Of a DNA stretch of 64,000 nucleotides, positions 32,806-40,758 are shown in pieces. The stretch's first letter is position 1. Each line of letters opens with the position of its first letter. Location of the stretch: positions 22,650 to 86,649 of the forward strand of contig JAIQFI010000027.1 of assembly GCA_020073345.1 (NCBI GenBank), given 5' to 3'. The position numbers were made by a program, and so were the translations under genes. Origin of the DNA: Terriglobia bacterium (GTDB taxonomy: Bacteria > Acidobacteriota > Terriglobia > Bryobacterales > Bryobacteraceae). Under the pieces are notes generated by a model. It ran no database searches, was not told the DNA's origin, and was given only the letters and a program-made list of their open reading frames with translations.

Positions 32806-33834
32806 ATGCAATTCACCAACTTCGGAAATACCGGAATCACTGTGTCCCGCCTGTGCCTGGGCTGCATGAGCTACGGCGGCGGCGATCTGCCGGACTGGGC
32901 GCTGGGCACCAAAGGCTGGCACGTCAATAAAGAGGATGCGCGCGAGCACTTCCGCATCGCACTCGACGCCGGCATCACTTTTTTCGATACCGCCGACGTG
33001 TATTCCATCGGCCTCAGCGAAGAGATTACGGGAGCGCATCTCAGAGAGATGGCTGTTCGCGATCATATCGTCGTCGCTACGAAAGTCCATGGCGTCATGG
33101 GGCCGAGCCCGAACCAGCGCGGCCTCAGCCGCAAGCACATCATCGAAGCCTGCGACAATTCCTTGCGCCGCCTGCAAATGGATTACGTCGATCTCTATCA
33201 GATCCATCGCTGGGATCCCAAGACACCTGTCGAGGAGACACTCGAGGCGCTCGATTCGCTGGTGCGAGCCGGCAAGGTACGCTACCTGGGCGCCAGCAGC
33301 ATGGCTGCCTGGCAGCTCTCGAAAGCCTTGTACACGGCCAAAGAGAACGGCTGGCACCGGTTCGTGTCCATGCAGAACCATTACAACCTGGTCTACCGCG
33401 AAGAAGAACGCGAGGTCATTCCTCTATGCGTGGACCAAGGGCTCGCCGTCATTCCCTGGAGTCCTTTGGCGCGTGGATTCCTGACCGGAAACCGCCGGCG
33501 CGACGGCGACGCGACCACTCGCGCCACGGTGGACACGTTCGCGAAAGACATGTATCACTCGGAAGATGACTTCCTGGTGGCAGACGCTGTTATCAACGTG
33601 GCTAAGAAGCGCGGCGTTTCGCCCGCGCAGATCTCCTGCGCGTGGGTCTTGCAGGCTCCCGGCGTCACTGCACCTATCATCGGCGCCACTAAGGCCGCAC
33701 AACTCCAGGACCTGATCGGCGCGGTTGATCTCAAGCTCACCGCGGAGGAAGTCGCGGCATTGGAGAAGCCTTATCGTCCGCATCCCATCCTGGGGCACGC
33801 CCAGCCCTCCGCGAAGAGCATGCTGAAGCGCTGA
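32806..33834 (+). CDS. Aldo/keto reductase
   Basis: A 342-residue NADPH-dependent oxidoreductase. The catalytic tetrad is visible: Asp and Tyr in FFDTADVYSIG, Lys in VVATKVHG and His in DLYQIHRWD; the cofactor motif IPWSPLARGFLTG and the C-terminal IIGATKAAQL are also present. It resembles the YajO/Tas subgroup. The ATG at 32806 was chosen because homology begins there (MQFTNFGNTGITVSRL); the frame stays open far upstream into the GH3 gene but that is a shadow. It converges on the TIGR03435 gene. Confidence 0.95.
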   Translation: MQFTNFGNTGITVSRLCLGCMSYGGGDLPDWALGTKGWHVNKEDAREHFRIALDAGITFFDTADVYSIGLSEEITGAHLREMAVRDHIVVATKVHGVMGPSPNQRGLSRKHIIEACDNSLRRLQMDYVDLYQIHRWDPKTPVEETLEALDSLVRAGKVRYLGASSMAAWQLSKALYTAKENGWHRFVSMQNHYNLVYREEEREVIPLCVDQGLAVIPWSPLARGFLTGNRRRDGDATTRATVDTFAKDMYHSEDDFLVADAVINVAKKRGVSPAQISCAWVLQAPGVTAPIIGATKAAQLQDLIGAVDLKLTAEEVAALEKPYRPHPILGHAQPSAKSMLKR

Positions 33835-33858
33835 GCTTCTCCTGCCCGAAGGCGCCCC

Positions 33859-34854
33859 TCAGTTTTCTGAAGGCTTCTCGACATGGTCGATAACAAGAGT
33901 ATCCATTGATACTTTCGCAGACTTCAGTTTCAGTCCAAGTTGATCTTGCAGAGCCTCGTGAAATGTCGTTCCCTGAGTATCAGGCTGAACTTCTTGTGCG
34001 GGTACAGGGTTATTTGACTCCGGAGTCCATTCGAGCGTGAAATCGAACCGCCCGCCCAGTCCGGTTTGGTCCACCACCGCATGCGCCAAGTGTCCGACTT
34101 CGCCAAGGAACGCTGCTATCTGAGCCATAGTCACATTTCGGGAGCCTATCAAGATCGAGTGATTGGGCTTAGGTATTGCCTGGAACTCATCGCAGACAGG
34201 CGGAAAGACGTCACTGGGATTTGTCGGGGAGCCCGGAGGCTGCGGAGGCTTTGAAACATCGCAAGGAAGACCACGAGAATGAGGATATAACTTTGGCCCT
34301 GTTTTTCCTGGCTTGTCCAGAACGAGAGCGAGCACCGGCCCTTTCTTGGCCTCGAAATGAACCGCCAACTTGAAGCGATCCGCAAGCAAAGATTGCATCA
34401 TTAGGCGCATCTGGTCCTTTGTAGGATTACCTTCCGCCTGCGCATTAATCGCATAGCTATCCGTAGAGACCCACTTCGGTAAGTGGGCAAGCATGGTGTC
34501 CATCTGCTCTCGTGAGAGCCAAAGCTTATAGGCGAACTCGATGTGGGTTTCCAGTGGAAACTCAGCGACGAAGTGTCCGTGGGGACTCGCACCACCGAAG
34601 GAGTCGCTGTTATCCAAGGCGAAGTTCGGCGGCGTGAACGTCCCCGGCTTGCCCTGCTTGATAGAGGCAACCTCAAATGACCGCTTGCCGCCCGCCACTT
34701 TCTGCCATTCAGGAACCTTAGGCGATTTAATCGACAGTGTACTAGTAGCAGTTTGAGCCTGCACAGCACCTGCGAGGCTAAGCCCAACCAGTGCGGCGAT
34801 GCCCGCAACTCCACAGGTGCTAACCAACAGGCCGTTCCGGAGTTTCATCTTCAA
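33859..34854 (-). CDS. Acidobacterial TIGR03435 family exported protein
   Basis: A 331-residue exported protein of the Solibacter-enriched Soli_TIGR03435 family. After the signal peptide (to about VQA-QT) it shows FEVASIKQGK, a duplicated-looking middle part with LMMQSLLADRFKLAVHFE and a C-terminal GRFDFTLEWTPE and FHEALQDQLGLKLKSAK. The family is of unknown function and often sits near BlaR/M56-type receptors; none is next to it here. The first codon is TTG 34854, 7 nt behind AGGAGAGG; ATG 34848 two codons on is an alternative. The compositionally varied codon use differs slightly from its neighbours. Confidence 0.88.
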   Translation of the reverse strand: MKMKLRNGLLVSTCGVAGIAALVGLSLAGAVQAQTATSTLSIKSPKVPEWQKVAGGKRSFEVASIKQGKPGTFTPPNFALDNSDSFGGASPHGHFVAEFPLETHIEFAYKLWLSREQMDTMLAHLPKWVSTDSYAINAQAEGNPTKDQMRLMMQSLLADRFKLAVHFEAKKGPVLALVLDKPGKTGPKLYPHSRGLPCDVSKPPQPPGSPTNPSDVFPPVCDEFQAIPKPNHSILIGSRNVTMAQIAAFLGEVGHLAHAVVDQTGLGGRFDFTLEWTPESNNPVPAQEVQPDTQGTTFHEALQDQLGLKLKSAKVSMDTLVIDHVEKPSEN

Positions 34855-34859
34855 AATCC

Positions 34860-35049
34860 AACCTCTCCTGCGTTAAGAAGCAACGCTACGAGCCAAGACG
34901 CGAGTCGAAAGCAATCCGCACGCCGGCAACGGTCGAGCAACGAGTTCCCTTCCTGCGAAGGATAGACGATGTCAAGGTTCAGAACGTGTAGTTGATCTCT
35001 CAAGCCCAATCCTGTCACGGGAACGCCGGCGCGGTCCCGTCCCGCACCC
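34860..35049. other. Intergenic region upstream of the TIGR03435 gene
   Basis: About 190 bp. It holds the AGGAGAGG ribosome binding site close to the gene and a TTGACA at about 34971-34976 (minus strand) that has no well-spaced -10 box. Nothing else could be assigned. Confidence 0.5.
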
Positions 35050-35347
35050 ACGTCAATGTCCCGCCGTTACTGCAATTTCCCGCTCCGCCCGCTCGGCCTC
35101 CCGCTCCCTTGGGCTATCGTTTGACCAGGAGTTCGAGTGCTCTTCCATCGGAGGACTTGGACCGGCCCAGTCTGGCGAAGAAGCGGCATTGCCGCGCAAA
35201 GGGCCGCCCCGGCGCCCGGTCTGGTCGATTAATCGCTTCGACACTGGGGCAGGCTCCGTTTTGCGCGGCTGACTGCTTTAGAAGATCCTGCGGTGAAGGG
35301 CCTGCGTACGATAGATGTTGCCGGCATAGTGACCGGACTCCCGCCGC
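35050..35347. repeat. Dispersed repeat, copy A (with internal insertion)
   Basis: About 208 bp of this stretch matches 39790-39997 in the same orientation, for example GCTATCGTTTGACCAGGAG and GCTCTTCCATCGGAG (35120-35160) and GTGACCGGACTCCCGCCGC (35329-35347). The match is interrupted by about 90 extra bases (35191-35280). The right end coincides with the stop codon of the ADOP gene. No convincing protein is encoded; frames in both copies are short and disagree. Confidence 0.75.
35191..35280. mobile_element. Short inverted-repeat insertion within repeat copy A
   Basis: About 90 bp absent from copy B. Its left end GCCGCGCAAA (35191-35200) is the exact reverse complement of TTTGCGCGGC (35260-35269), and it has a central palindrome CGATTAATCG (35226-35235). 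This is the form of a tiny non-autonomous insertion or REP-like palindromic unit. No target duplication could be proven. Confidence 0.4.
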
Positions 35348-37851
35348 TATTCGTAGCGCAAAGCCACAGTGGGATTCACCGTTACTGCCCGCCGCGTGGG
35401 GACCAGGCAGGCGATCAAAGCCACGGCCCCCAGCATCAGCGAAACTGCGGCGTACGTTGCTGGATCGGTCGCCGTAACTTCGTAAAGCGCGGACGAGAGA
35501 TAGCGCGTGAGGACCAGAGAGCCCGCGAGGCCCAGAACCAGACCGGCCCCGAATAGAATGAGGGAGCGCAACGCGACGAGCTTGAAAACATCCCCCGCCT
35601 GCGCTCCCAAGGCCATCCGGATTCCAATCTCCCTGGTTCGTTCCGCCACGGAATATGCCATCACGCCGTAAATCCCGACTGCGGCCAGCACCGCCGCGAT
35701 CGCGCCGAAAATACCCAGCAGCAGAACATACAGCCGGACATATCGTACCTGTTGATCCAGGAGGTCTTCCACGGTCCGAACGTTCGCCACCGGATGGGTG
35801 TGGTCCACTTCCGCCACAGCCAGGCGCACGCTCGGAGCCAGGCTCAGCGGCTTGCCCTTAGTGCGCATCACGAAGAACATCCCCGCGCGCGCTCCGTACC
35901 CTGCGCCCATCCACCGGGGAGTCTGCTGAAGATACGGCACGTAGATCGTGGGCCTCAGTTGGCGCTGCTGGCGATTCATGCGGATGTCGGTGGCTACTCC
36001 CACGATCTCTCGCAGGGGTTCATCCGGGACGTAGTCGAGCCGAATCTGCTTCCCGATCGGACTCTCGTCGGGCCAGTAACGTTTCGCCATGGTCTGGTTG
36101 ATCACCACCACGTACGGCGCGCTGGCGGTATCGCGATCGTTAAATTCGCGCCCTTGTATCACCGGGCTTCGCAAGGTAGCGAAATAATCCTGAGTAATCG
36201 CGATGTAATTGGCAGTTTGAGACGGTTGTCCGTTGGCGTCCGGCGCTGGCGCGGGGCGTCCCAGAATCAGGAAACCCATGTTCAGCGCTCCTGCCAGCGG
36301 CGGTGTACTTGCACCGGCGGCGGACACTACACCCGGAACACTCCTAAGTCGCTCATAGACCCGCGTGAACGTCAGCGTGGTTACCGGCAGAACGTCCCAC
36401 AGGCCGGCATTCCGGTATCTTGCATAGGGCTTGATCGCTTCATCGCGGGAGAAACGGAAATCGAAGGTAAGCAGATCCTTAGGATCGGCGCCGAGGGCAT
36501 TGCTTTGAATTCGGACGAAGCTGTTGATCATCAATCCCGCTCCGATCAGCAGCACCAGGGCCATGGCGATTTGGAGAATCACCAGACCGCTGCGCAAGCG
36601 CTGCCGGATCACTCCGTCCGTGCCGCTCCGCGTGCTTTCCTTGAGCGAGCCGGCTAGATCCGTCTTGGACGCCTGAACCGCCGGAGCGATTCCAAACAGT
36701 ACCGCGGCCAGGATGGAGATCAGCAGTGTAAATCCCAAAACCGGCAGATCCAGCGAAAGCTCATTTAGCCTCGGAAAGCCGGGGGGAGCAGCCGCTACAA
36801 ACAGCCGCAGCCCGCCCCAGGCGAGGAGAATCCCTACCAGTCCGCCCAGCAGGGCCAAGGGAATATTCTCAGTCACCAGTTGCCGGACGATCCTTCCCCG
36901 GCCAGCCCCGATCGCTGTGCGGACGGCAATCTCGGTCCGGCGCGAGGCTGCGCGAGCCAATAAGAGTCCGGCCACATTCGCGCATCCAATCAACAGCACG
37001 ATGCCGACCGCTCCCTGCAGCAGCAGCAGGGGAGATCGCAGCTGGCCGTACAGTGATTCCGTCATGGTTTGCAGCACCGCGCCGACATTCTTATTTCGAG
37101 CGGCATCGGAGCTCGCCAATTGTGCCGCCAGGCCGTCCAGCTCGGACTGCGCCTGCCGGATGTCGACTCCAGGTCTGAGCCGCGCCGCCACGCCCGAGGT
37201 GTACTGCGTGCTCTGCATCTCAGTCCGCGTCCAGTACACCGGAGTCCAGAAATCGGCCTCTTCATCGAACAGATAAAAGTTCCGCGGCATTACGCCGATG
37301 ATGGTCTTGTCGACGCCGTCCACGCGCAGGGTCTGGCCGAGCACGTTGCGATCCCCGTTGAAATGCCGCTGCCAGAAACGATCGCTGATCAAGAGCACCG
37401 GCACCTGGGTGTCCACCGGGTTCTCGTCGTCCGCTAAAACCCGCCCTAAGAGAGGCTTCACACCAAGGGTCTTAAAGAGCGACGGTGTGAAGTTCTCGCA
37501 GTCCACTCTCTCGGGCGGCTGCCCGTGTTCGTCCGACCCGATGTTGCAGACATTGGTTCGAATGAGTCCCATCGCCTCGAACGACTTCGCCGTCTCCTGG
37601 AAAGAGAGATAGTTGTACGCCGTCACCCCGTTGAGCTGATCGCGATGGTCCAGCGGCACGGACCAGATCATCACCAGCCGGCCCGCATCCGGGTACGGAA
37701 GAGGCCGCAGGAGCGTGGTGTTGATGAGGCTGAAAATAACGGTGTTCGCCCCGATCCCCAGCGCCAGTGACAGCGCCGCAATGATCGTGAACGTTGGCTT
37801 CCGGAGAAGCATCCGAAAGCCGAAAAGGAGATCCTGCCGCCAAGTCGTCAT
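35347..37851 (-). CDS. ADOP-type ABC transporter permease (MacB/FtsX)
   Basis: An 834-residue permease of the 'acidobacterial duplicated orphan permease' type. The N-terminus (WRQDLLFGFRMLLRKPTFTI, GIGANTVIFSLINTTLLRPLPYPD) is diagnostic; a MacB periplasmic core domain, an FtsX block of three helices (about 290-400), a second periplasmic domain and a second FtsX block (about 690-830, ending in a PTRRAVTVNPTVALRYE tail) follow. No ATPase gene is adjacent, as usual for ADOPs. The role is not known; related MacB systems export peptides or antibiotics. The start ATG has a weak ribosome binding site, and TATAGC lies 2 nt upstream. Confidence 0.9.
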   Translation of the reverse strand: MTTWRQDLLFGFRMLLRKPTFTIIAALSLALGIGANTVIFSLINTTLLRPLPYPDAGRLVMIWSVPLDHRDQLNGVTAYNYLSFQETAKSFEAMGLIRTNVCNIGSDEHGQPPERVDCENFTPSLFKTLGVKPLLGRVLADDENPVDTQVPVLLISDRFWQRHFNGDRNVLGQTLRVDGVDKTIIGVMPRNFYLFDEEADFWTPVYWTRTEMQSTQYTSGVAARLRPGVDIRQAQSELDGLAAQLASSDAARNKNVGAVLQTMTESLYGQLRSPLLLLQGAVGIVLLIGCANVAGLLLARAASRRTEIAVRTAIGAGRGRIVRQLVTENIPLALLGGLVGILLAWGGLRLFVAAAPPGFPRLNELSLDLPVLGFTLLISILAAVLFGIAPAVQASKTDLAGSLKESTRSGTDGVIRQRLRSGLVILQIAMALVLLIGAGLMINSFVRIQSNALGADPKDLLTFDFRFSRDEAIKPYARYRNAGLWDVLPVTTLTFTRVYERLRSVPGVVSAAGASTPPLAGALNMGFLILGRPAPAPDANGQPSQTANYIAITQDYFATLRSPVIQGREFNDRDTASAPYVVVINQTMAKRYWPDESPIGKQIRLDYVPDEPLREIVGVATDIRMNRQQRQLRPTIYVPYLQQTPRWMGAGYGARAGMFFVMRTKGKPLSLAPSVRLAVAEVDHTHPVANVRTVEDLLDQQVRYVRLYVLLLGIFGAIAAVLAAVGIYGVMAYSVAERTREIGIRMALGAQAGDVFKLVALRSLILFGAGLVLGLAGSLVLTRYLSSALYEVTATDPATYAAVSLMLGAVALIACLVPTRRAVTVNPTVALRYE

Positions 37852-37889
37852 AGGCTATATCACACCCCCGGGGTGGCGACTGCTTCATA

Positions 37890-38471
37890 TTATGACGCAG
37901 CTAGTCCCATTTCGTTCCCTTCCGATCCTGGGAAATCCGCCGCCTGTTTGACCCGTTCCGCTTGCAGCAAATGGCGGTGCTGATGTCTCGTGACGATGAG
38001 CAGCCCCGTGCCGGCGGTGAAACGCAGCACCGGGATAAAGGGATTCCGGTATCGAATGCGGTTTACGTCGTAGCCGCTGGCACGGCGGACCAGCTCGCGT
38101 ACGGCCAAGTTGCTGGTCAGGAAAAGGTCCAGAATATGAGGGTCCACTTGACTCGCCGGCGCAATCTTCCCGGGAGCCCGAGCCCGTTTGGATTCGGGCG
38201 ACGGCTCGATGTAGTTGCGAAGGAACCACCGCCCGAACCAGCCCGGCATGATGTCCTCAACCGCATGGAGTGGGCGGCCAGTCAAGGAATTCGTGATCGC
38301 CGGCAGCATCACCTCGTTGGCGGCCCGCAGGTGTTCCAAACATTGCCCGACACTCCACGAGCCTGGACTCGGCCTCCAGTTGAGCTGGAATGGAGTGAGT
38401 CCCTCGGCGACCGTTTTGGCGCGCTGATCGGCTGCGTCTAACTCCGAGATGAGTCGCGTCGCCCAGGACAC
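37890..38471 (-). CDS. DinB family protein
   Basis: A 193-residue four-helix-bundle protein of the DinB superfamily, many of which bind a metal through three His residues and act as thiol-dependent transferases or have unknown roles. Visible features are QLNWRPSPGSWSVGQCLEHL (metal His in the CLEHL helix) and the C-terminal HQHRHLLQ helix with two further candidate ligands. The start is GTG at 38471; TAAACT ends 6 nt before it and no Shine-Dalgarno is present. A 14-bp palindrome lies upstream at 38566-38579. Confidence 0.85.
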   Translation of the reverse strand: MSWATRLISELDAADQRAKTVAEGLTPFQLNWRPSPGSWSVGQCLEHLRAANEVMLPAITNSLTGRPLHAVEDIMPGWFGRWFLRNYIEPSPESKRARAPGKIAPASQVDPHILDLFLTSNLAVRELVRRASGYDVNRIRYRNPFIPVLRFTAGTGLLIVTRHQHRHLLQAERVKQAADFPGSEGNEMGLAAS

Positions 38472-38477
38472 ACAGTA

Positions 38478-38483
38478 AGTTTA
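38478..38483 (-). promoter_or_regulatory. Candidate -10 box (TAAACT) of the DinB gene
   Basis: TAAACT on the minus strand, 6 nt before the GTG start, a spacing that would give a leaderless transcript. Confidence 0.4.
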
Positions 38484-38565
38484 CCGGTCCGAAGTGCGCG
38501 CTTAGGCCGATCCCCGCCCCTGCCGCGATTGCCGACAGACCAGCTGGTTCGTAAACACTGCGCCG

Positions 38566-38579
38566 TTACTCGCGAGTAA
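38566..38579. promoter_or_regulatory. 14-bp palindrome upstream of the DinB gene
   Basis: TTACTCGCGAGTAA is perfectly palindromic; a partial copy of its half site (TACTCGCAGCGAG on the minus strand) lies about 20 bp further. It could be an operator, about 90 bp from the start codon, or chance. Confidence 0.3.
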
Positions 38580-38621
38580 TCCTCTCCCTCGCTGCGAGTA
38601 CCTTCGGTTATCCATTGAAAT

Positions 38622-38993
38622 CTAGCGATCTTTGTAGCCCGGCATGGTGGCCTTGTCCCAAAGCAGGACGCGATACCCGTCTGGATCCAGCAGTTCGGTG
38701 CCATATCCCCACGGTACATTTTTCGGCTCGTGCACGAACTGGATGCCACGCGCCGAAAGGTCGGCGTGCTTGGCGTGAACACTCTCACACTGGAAACTCA
38801 GGGAACAGTCCCGCGCGCGGTCTTGCATGACCGTCTGGACCAAAATCAATTCGGTGTTGCCGTCATCTTCAAGTCCGCCAAAACCCGCATTCAGGTCTTC
38901 AAACTCAACGCGCAGACCGAAATTGTTGGCATACCAATCGCGCGAGGCGACGTAGTCGGATACATTAATCGTGATGTGATCGAGCCGGCTCAT
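38622..38993 (-). CDS. VOC-family (glyoxalase-like) protein
   Basis: A 123-residue two-module beta-alpha-beta-beta-beta protein of the vicinal oxygen chelate superfamily, with LDHITINVSDYVASRDWY at the start (His6 is the usual first metal ligand) and the second module around GTELLDPDGYRVLLWDK (Glu as later ligand). The substrate is unknown; dioxygenases, lyases and antibiotic-binding proteins share the fold. The ATG overlaps the stop of the upstream acetyltransferase as ATGA. Confidence 0.9.
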   Translation of the reverse strand: MSRLDHITINVSDYVASRDWYANNFGLRVEFEDLNAGFGGLEDDGNTELILVQTVMQDRARDCSLSFQCESVHAKHADLSARGIQFVHEPKNVPWGYGTELLDPDGYRVLLWDKATMPGYKDR

Positions 38994-39637
38994 AAAGATA
39001 TTGGCAGTAGGAAACGCACGAACCCAGGTGTTCCGAGCGCGGCCTCCAGCGTTTCACAGCGCCTCTCATCCGAGAAATGAAACCCGGCGCGTTCGTAGAC
39101 GGCCATGGCCTCGTTACCGATATACGTGCTAACTTGCGCTAGTTTGAACCCCTTCGCGCGTGCCTCCTGCACCGTTTCTCTGAGGAGCGCGTCAACTGCT
39201 CCCTGTCCTCGAAACTCGGGCAGTACCGCGACGTTTTCGATACCCCAATCCGCACCCGCATCGGCGAGGAAGCAAGACCAAACAGGGGCCGTCCGTTGTT
39301 GCGAGGCTGCCAGATCCGCTTCGGTCCAACCTAGACCTTGCTGAACCTGAGACAGAGCCGCGCTCACGCGGCTCCAGCGGCTGGCATCGAGAGGGAATCC
39401 GCCCAGTGCCGCAGCTTGCGTTCCTTCAATTTCGGCCACCTGGAAAGACTCATTGTGGTACAGCGACTTTGGCTCAGCGACTACTAAGCGACTTAAGTAC
39501 TCAAGACACCCCTTATCGTCCTTGCCGATGATAAGATCCCAAACGCCGCGCGGCAAGTGTGCACGAGACGAGGATAGTAGAATACTTGCGAGGAAGGGTG
39601 CATCGTCGGCGCTGCCTCGCCGAATCTTAATGGTCAT
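38990..39637 (-). CDS. GNAT family N-acetyltransferase
   Basis: A 215-residue acetyl-CoA-dependent transferase. The acetyl-CoA loop is ENVAVLPEFRGQGAVDALL (about 146-164) with the R-x-x-G-x-A pattern, followed by a YERAGFHFSDERR C-terminal strand. The N-terminal half (about 1-130) is larger than in minimal GNATs. It is translationally coupled to the VOC gene, so the pair may act on the same small molecule, for example in resistance or detoxification (inference). TAATAT lies about 25 bp upstream on its strand. Confidence 0.88.
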   Translation of the reverse strand: MTIKIRRGSADDAPFLASILLSSSRAHLPRGVWDLIIGKDDKGCLEYLSRLVVAEPKSLYHNESFQVAEIEGTQAAALGGFPLDASRWSRVSAALSQVQQGLGWTEADLAASQQRTAPVWSCFLADAGADWGIENVAVLPEFRGQGAVDALLRETVQEARAKGFKLAQVSTYIGNEAMAVYERAGFHFSDERRCETLEAALGTPGFVRFLLPISL

Positions 39638-39789
39638 TTTGATGCTCCGTTCGCAATATTAAACCATTCCTCCCACAAAGTCGGGTAGCGTTTACCAGCC
39701 TCGCGATGACCTGGGACAGTCACCTGTCCGCTTAATGGCCGATTCGTATGACCCGCGGCCGTGCAAACACCCCGATCCCGCCCCTCTCC
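39638..39789. other. Intergenic region between the GNAT gene and repeat copy B
   Basis: About 150 bp with a TTTAATAT sequence close to the GNAT gene, probably its -10 region. Nothing else was recognised. Confidence 0.5.
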
Positions 39790-39997
39790 CGCATCAATCT
39801 CCCGCCGCGACCGCGACTTGCCGTTCCGCCTCGCTTCGCCTCCGCTCCTTTGAGCTATCGTTTGACCAGGAGTCCGAGTGCTCTTCCATCGGAGAACCGG
39901 ACCGGTCCAGCGAAGCGAAGAAGCGGTATTCTAGATCCTGCCGTGAAGGGCCTGCGCGCGATGGATGTTGCCGGCACAGTGACCGGACTCCCGCCGC
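39790..39997. repeat. Dispersed repeat, copy B
   Basis: The uninterrupted counterpart of the repeat at 35050-35347, in the same orientation, 4.7 kb away. Shared blocks include TATCGTTTGACCAGGAGT, TGCTCTTCCATCGGAG, CGAAGAAGCGG and GTGACCGGACTCCCGCCGC. The two copies differ at many positions, so the duplication is not recent. It ends about 60 bp before the UPF0173 gene. Confidence 0.75.
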
Positions 39998-40047
39998 CGG
40001 GAGTAAAACGGACGGCAAAGGGATCCCTGAGAAACAATCCGAGCAGC

Positions 40048-40053
40048 TAAAAT
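40048..40053 (+). promoter_or_regulatory. Candidate -10 box (TAAAAT) of the UPF0173 gene
   Basis: TAAAAT ends 6 nt before the ATG at 40060; no spaced Shine-Dalgarno is present, consistent with a leaderless mRNA. Confidence 0.45.
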
Positions 40054-40059
40054 CGAAGG

Positions 40060-40758
40060 ATGGTTGAGATCACCTGGCTCGGTCACGGGACATACCAGTT
40101 CCGCCTGACTACCGGCGAAGTCATTCTCGTGGACCCGTGGATCGAAGGAAACCCCTCGTACCCCAAGGGTTACTCCATCGACCGCGTGGACGTCATCCTG
40201 GTTTCCCACGGCCACTTCGATCATATTCACGATGTGCTCCCGCTTGCCAAGAAGTTCTCGCCGCAAATCGTGGCGATTTATGAGACCGCTCGCTGGCTCG
40301 AAACCAAGGGAGCCAAGAACACGCTCGGCATGAACAAGGGCGGGACCGCCGCTGCGGGACCGGTTTCGGTCACCATGACGCACGCCATCCATAGCTGCGG
40401 CATTCTGGACGGCGATCAGATCATCTACGGGGGCGAAGCGGCCGGGTACGTAATGCGTTTGCCCGACCGCCGCGTGGTCTACTGCGCCGGCAACACCAAC
40501 GTCTTCACCGACATGCAGCTCATCGAACGCCTGTATCATCCCGAGCTCGCGTTCCTGCCCATCGGCGATCTCTACACCATGAGTCCGCGCGAAGCGGCGC
40601 TCGCGTGCCGCATGCTGAATGTGCGCCGAGTCATTCCCTTGCACTTCGGAACATTTCCGGCGCTCACCGGCCGGCCCGAGCAACTAGCCGAACTGCTCCG
40701 CGATCTTCCTGGCACTGAAGTCTGGACGCTGAAGCCGGGTGTCCCCGTTCAGTGGTGA
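40060..40758 (+). CDS. UPF0173-type metal-dependent hydrolase
   Basis: A 232-residue metallo-beta-lactamase-fold hydrolase: ITWLGHGTYQF at the N-terminus, the metal motif SHGHFDHIHD, a later His in THAIHSCG, the GDLYTMSPREA segment and the C-terminal PLHFGTFPALTG, all as in the UPF0173 (YtkL-like) family. Substrate unknown. The gene is followed by the GT39-like gene, whose GTG start lies 6 bp within its end (40752). Confidence 0.92.
   Translation: MVEITWLGHGTYQFRLTTGEVILVDPWIEGNPSYPKGYSIDRVDVILVSHGHFDHIHDVLPLAKKFSPQIVAIYETARWLETKGAKNTLGMNKGGTAAAGPVSVTMTHAIHSCGILDGDQIIYGGEAAGYVMRLPDRRVVYCAGNTNVFTDMQLIERLYHPELAFLPIGDLYTMSPREAALACRMLNVRRVIPLHFGTFPALTGRPEQLAELLRDLPGTEVWTLKPGVPVQW

Noticed and set aside
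35053..35244. Small protein encoded by the minus strand of the dispersed repeat
   Set aside because: The corresponding frames in the two copies are of different length, one is interrupted by the 90-bp insertion, and substitutions do not preserve amino acids.
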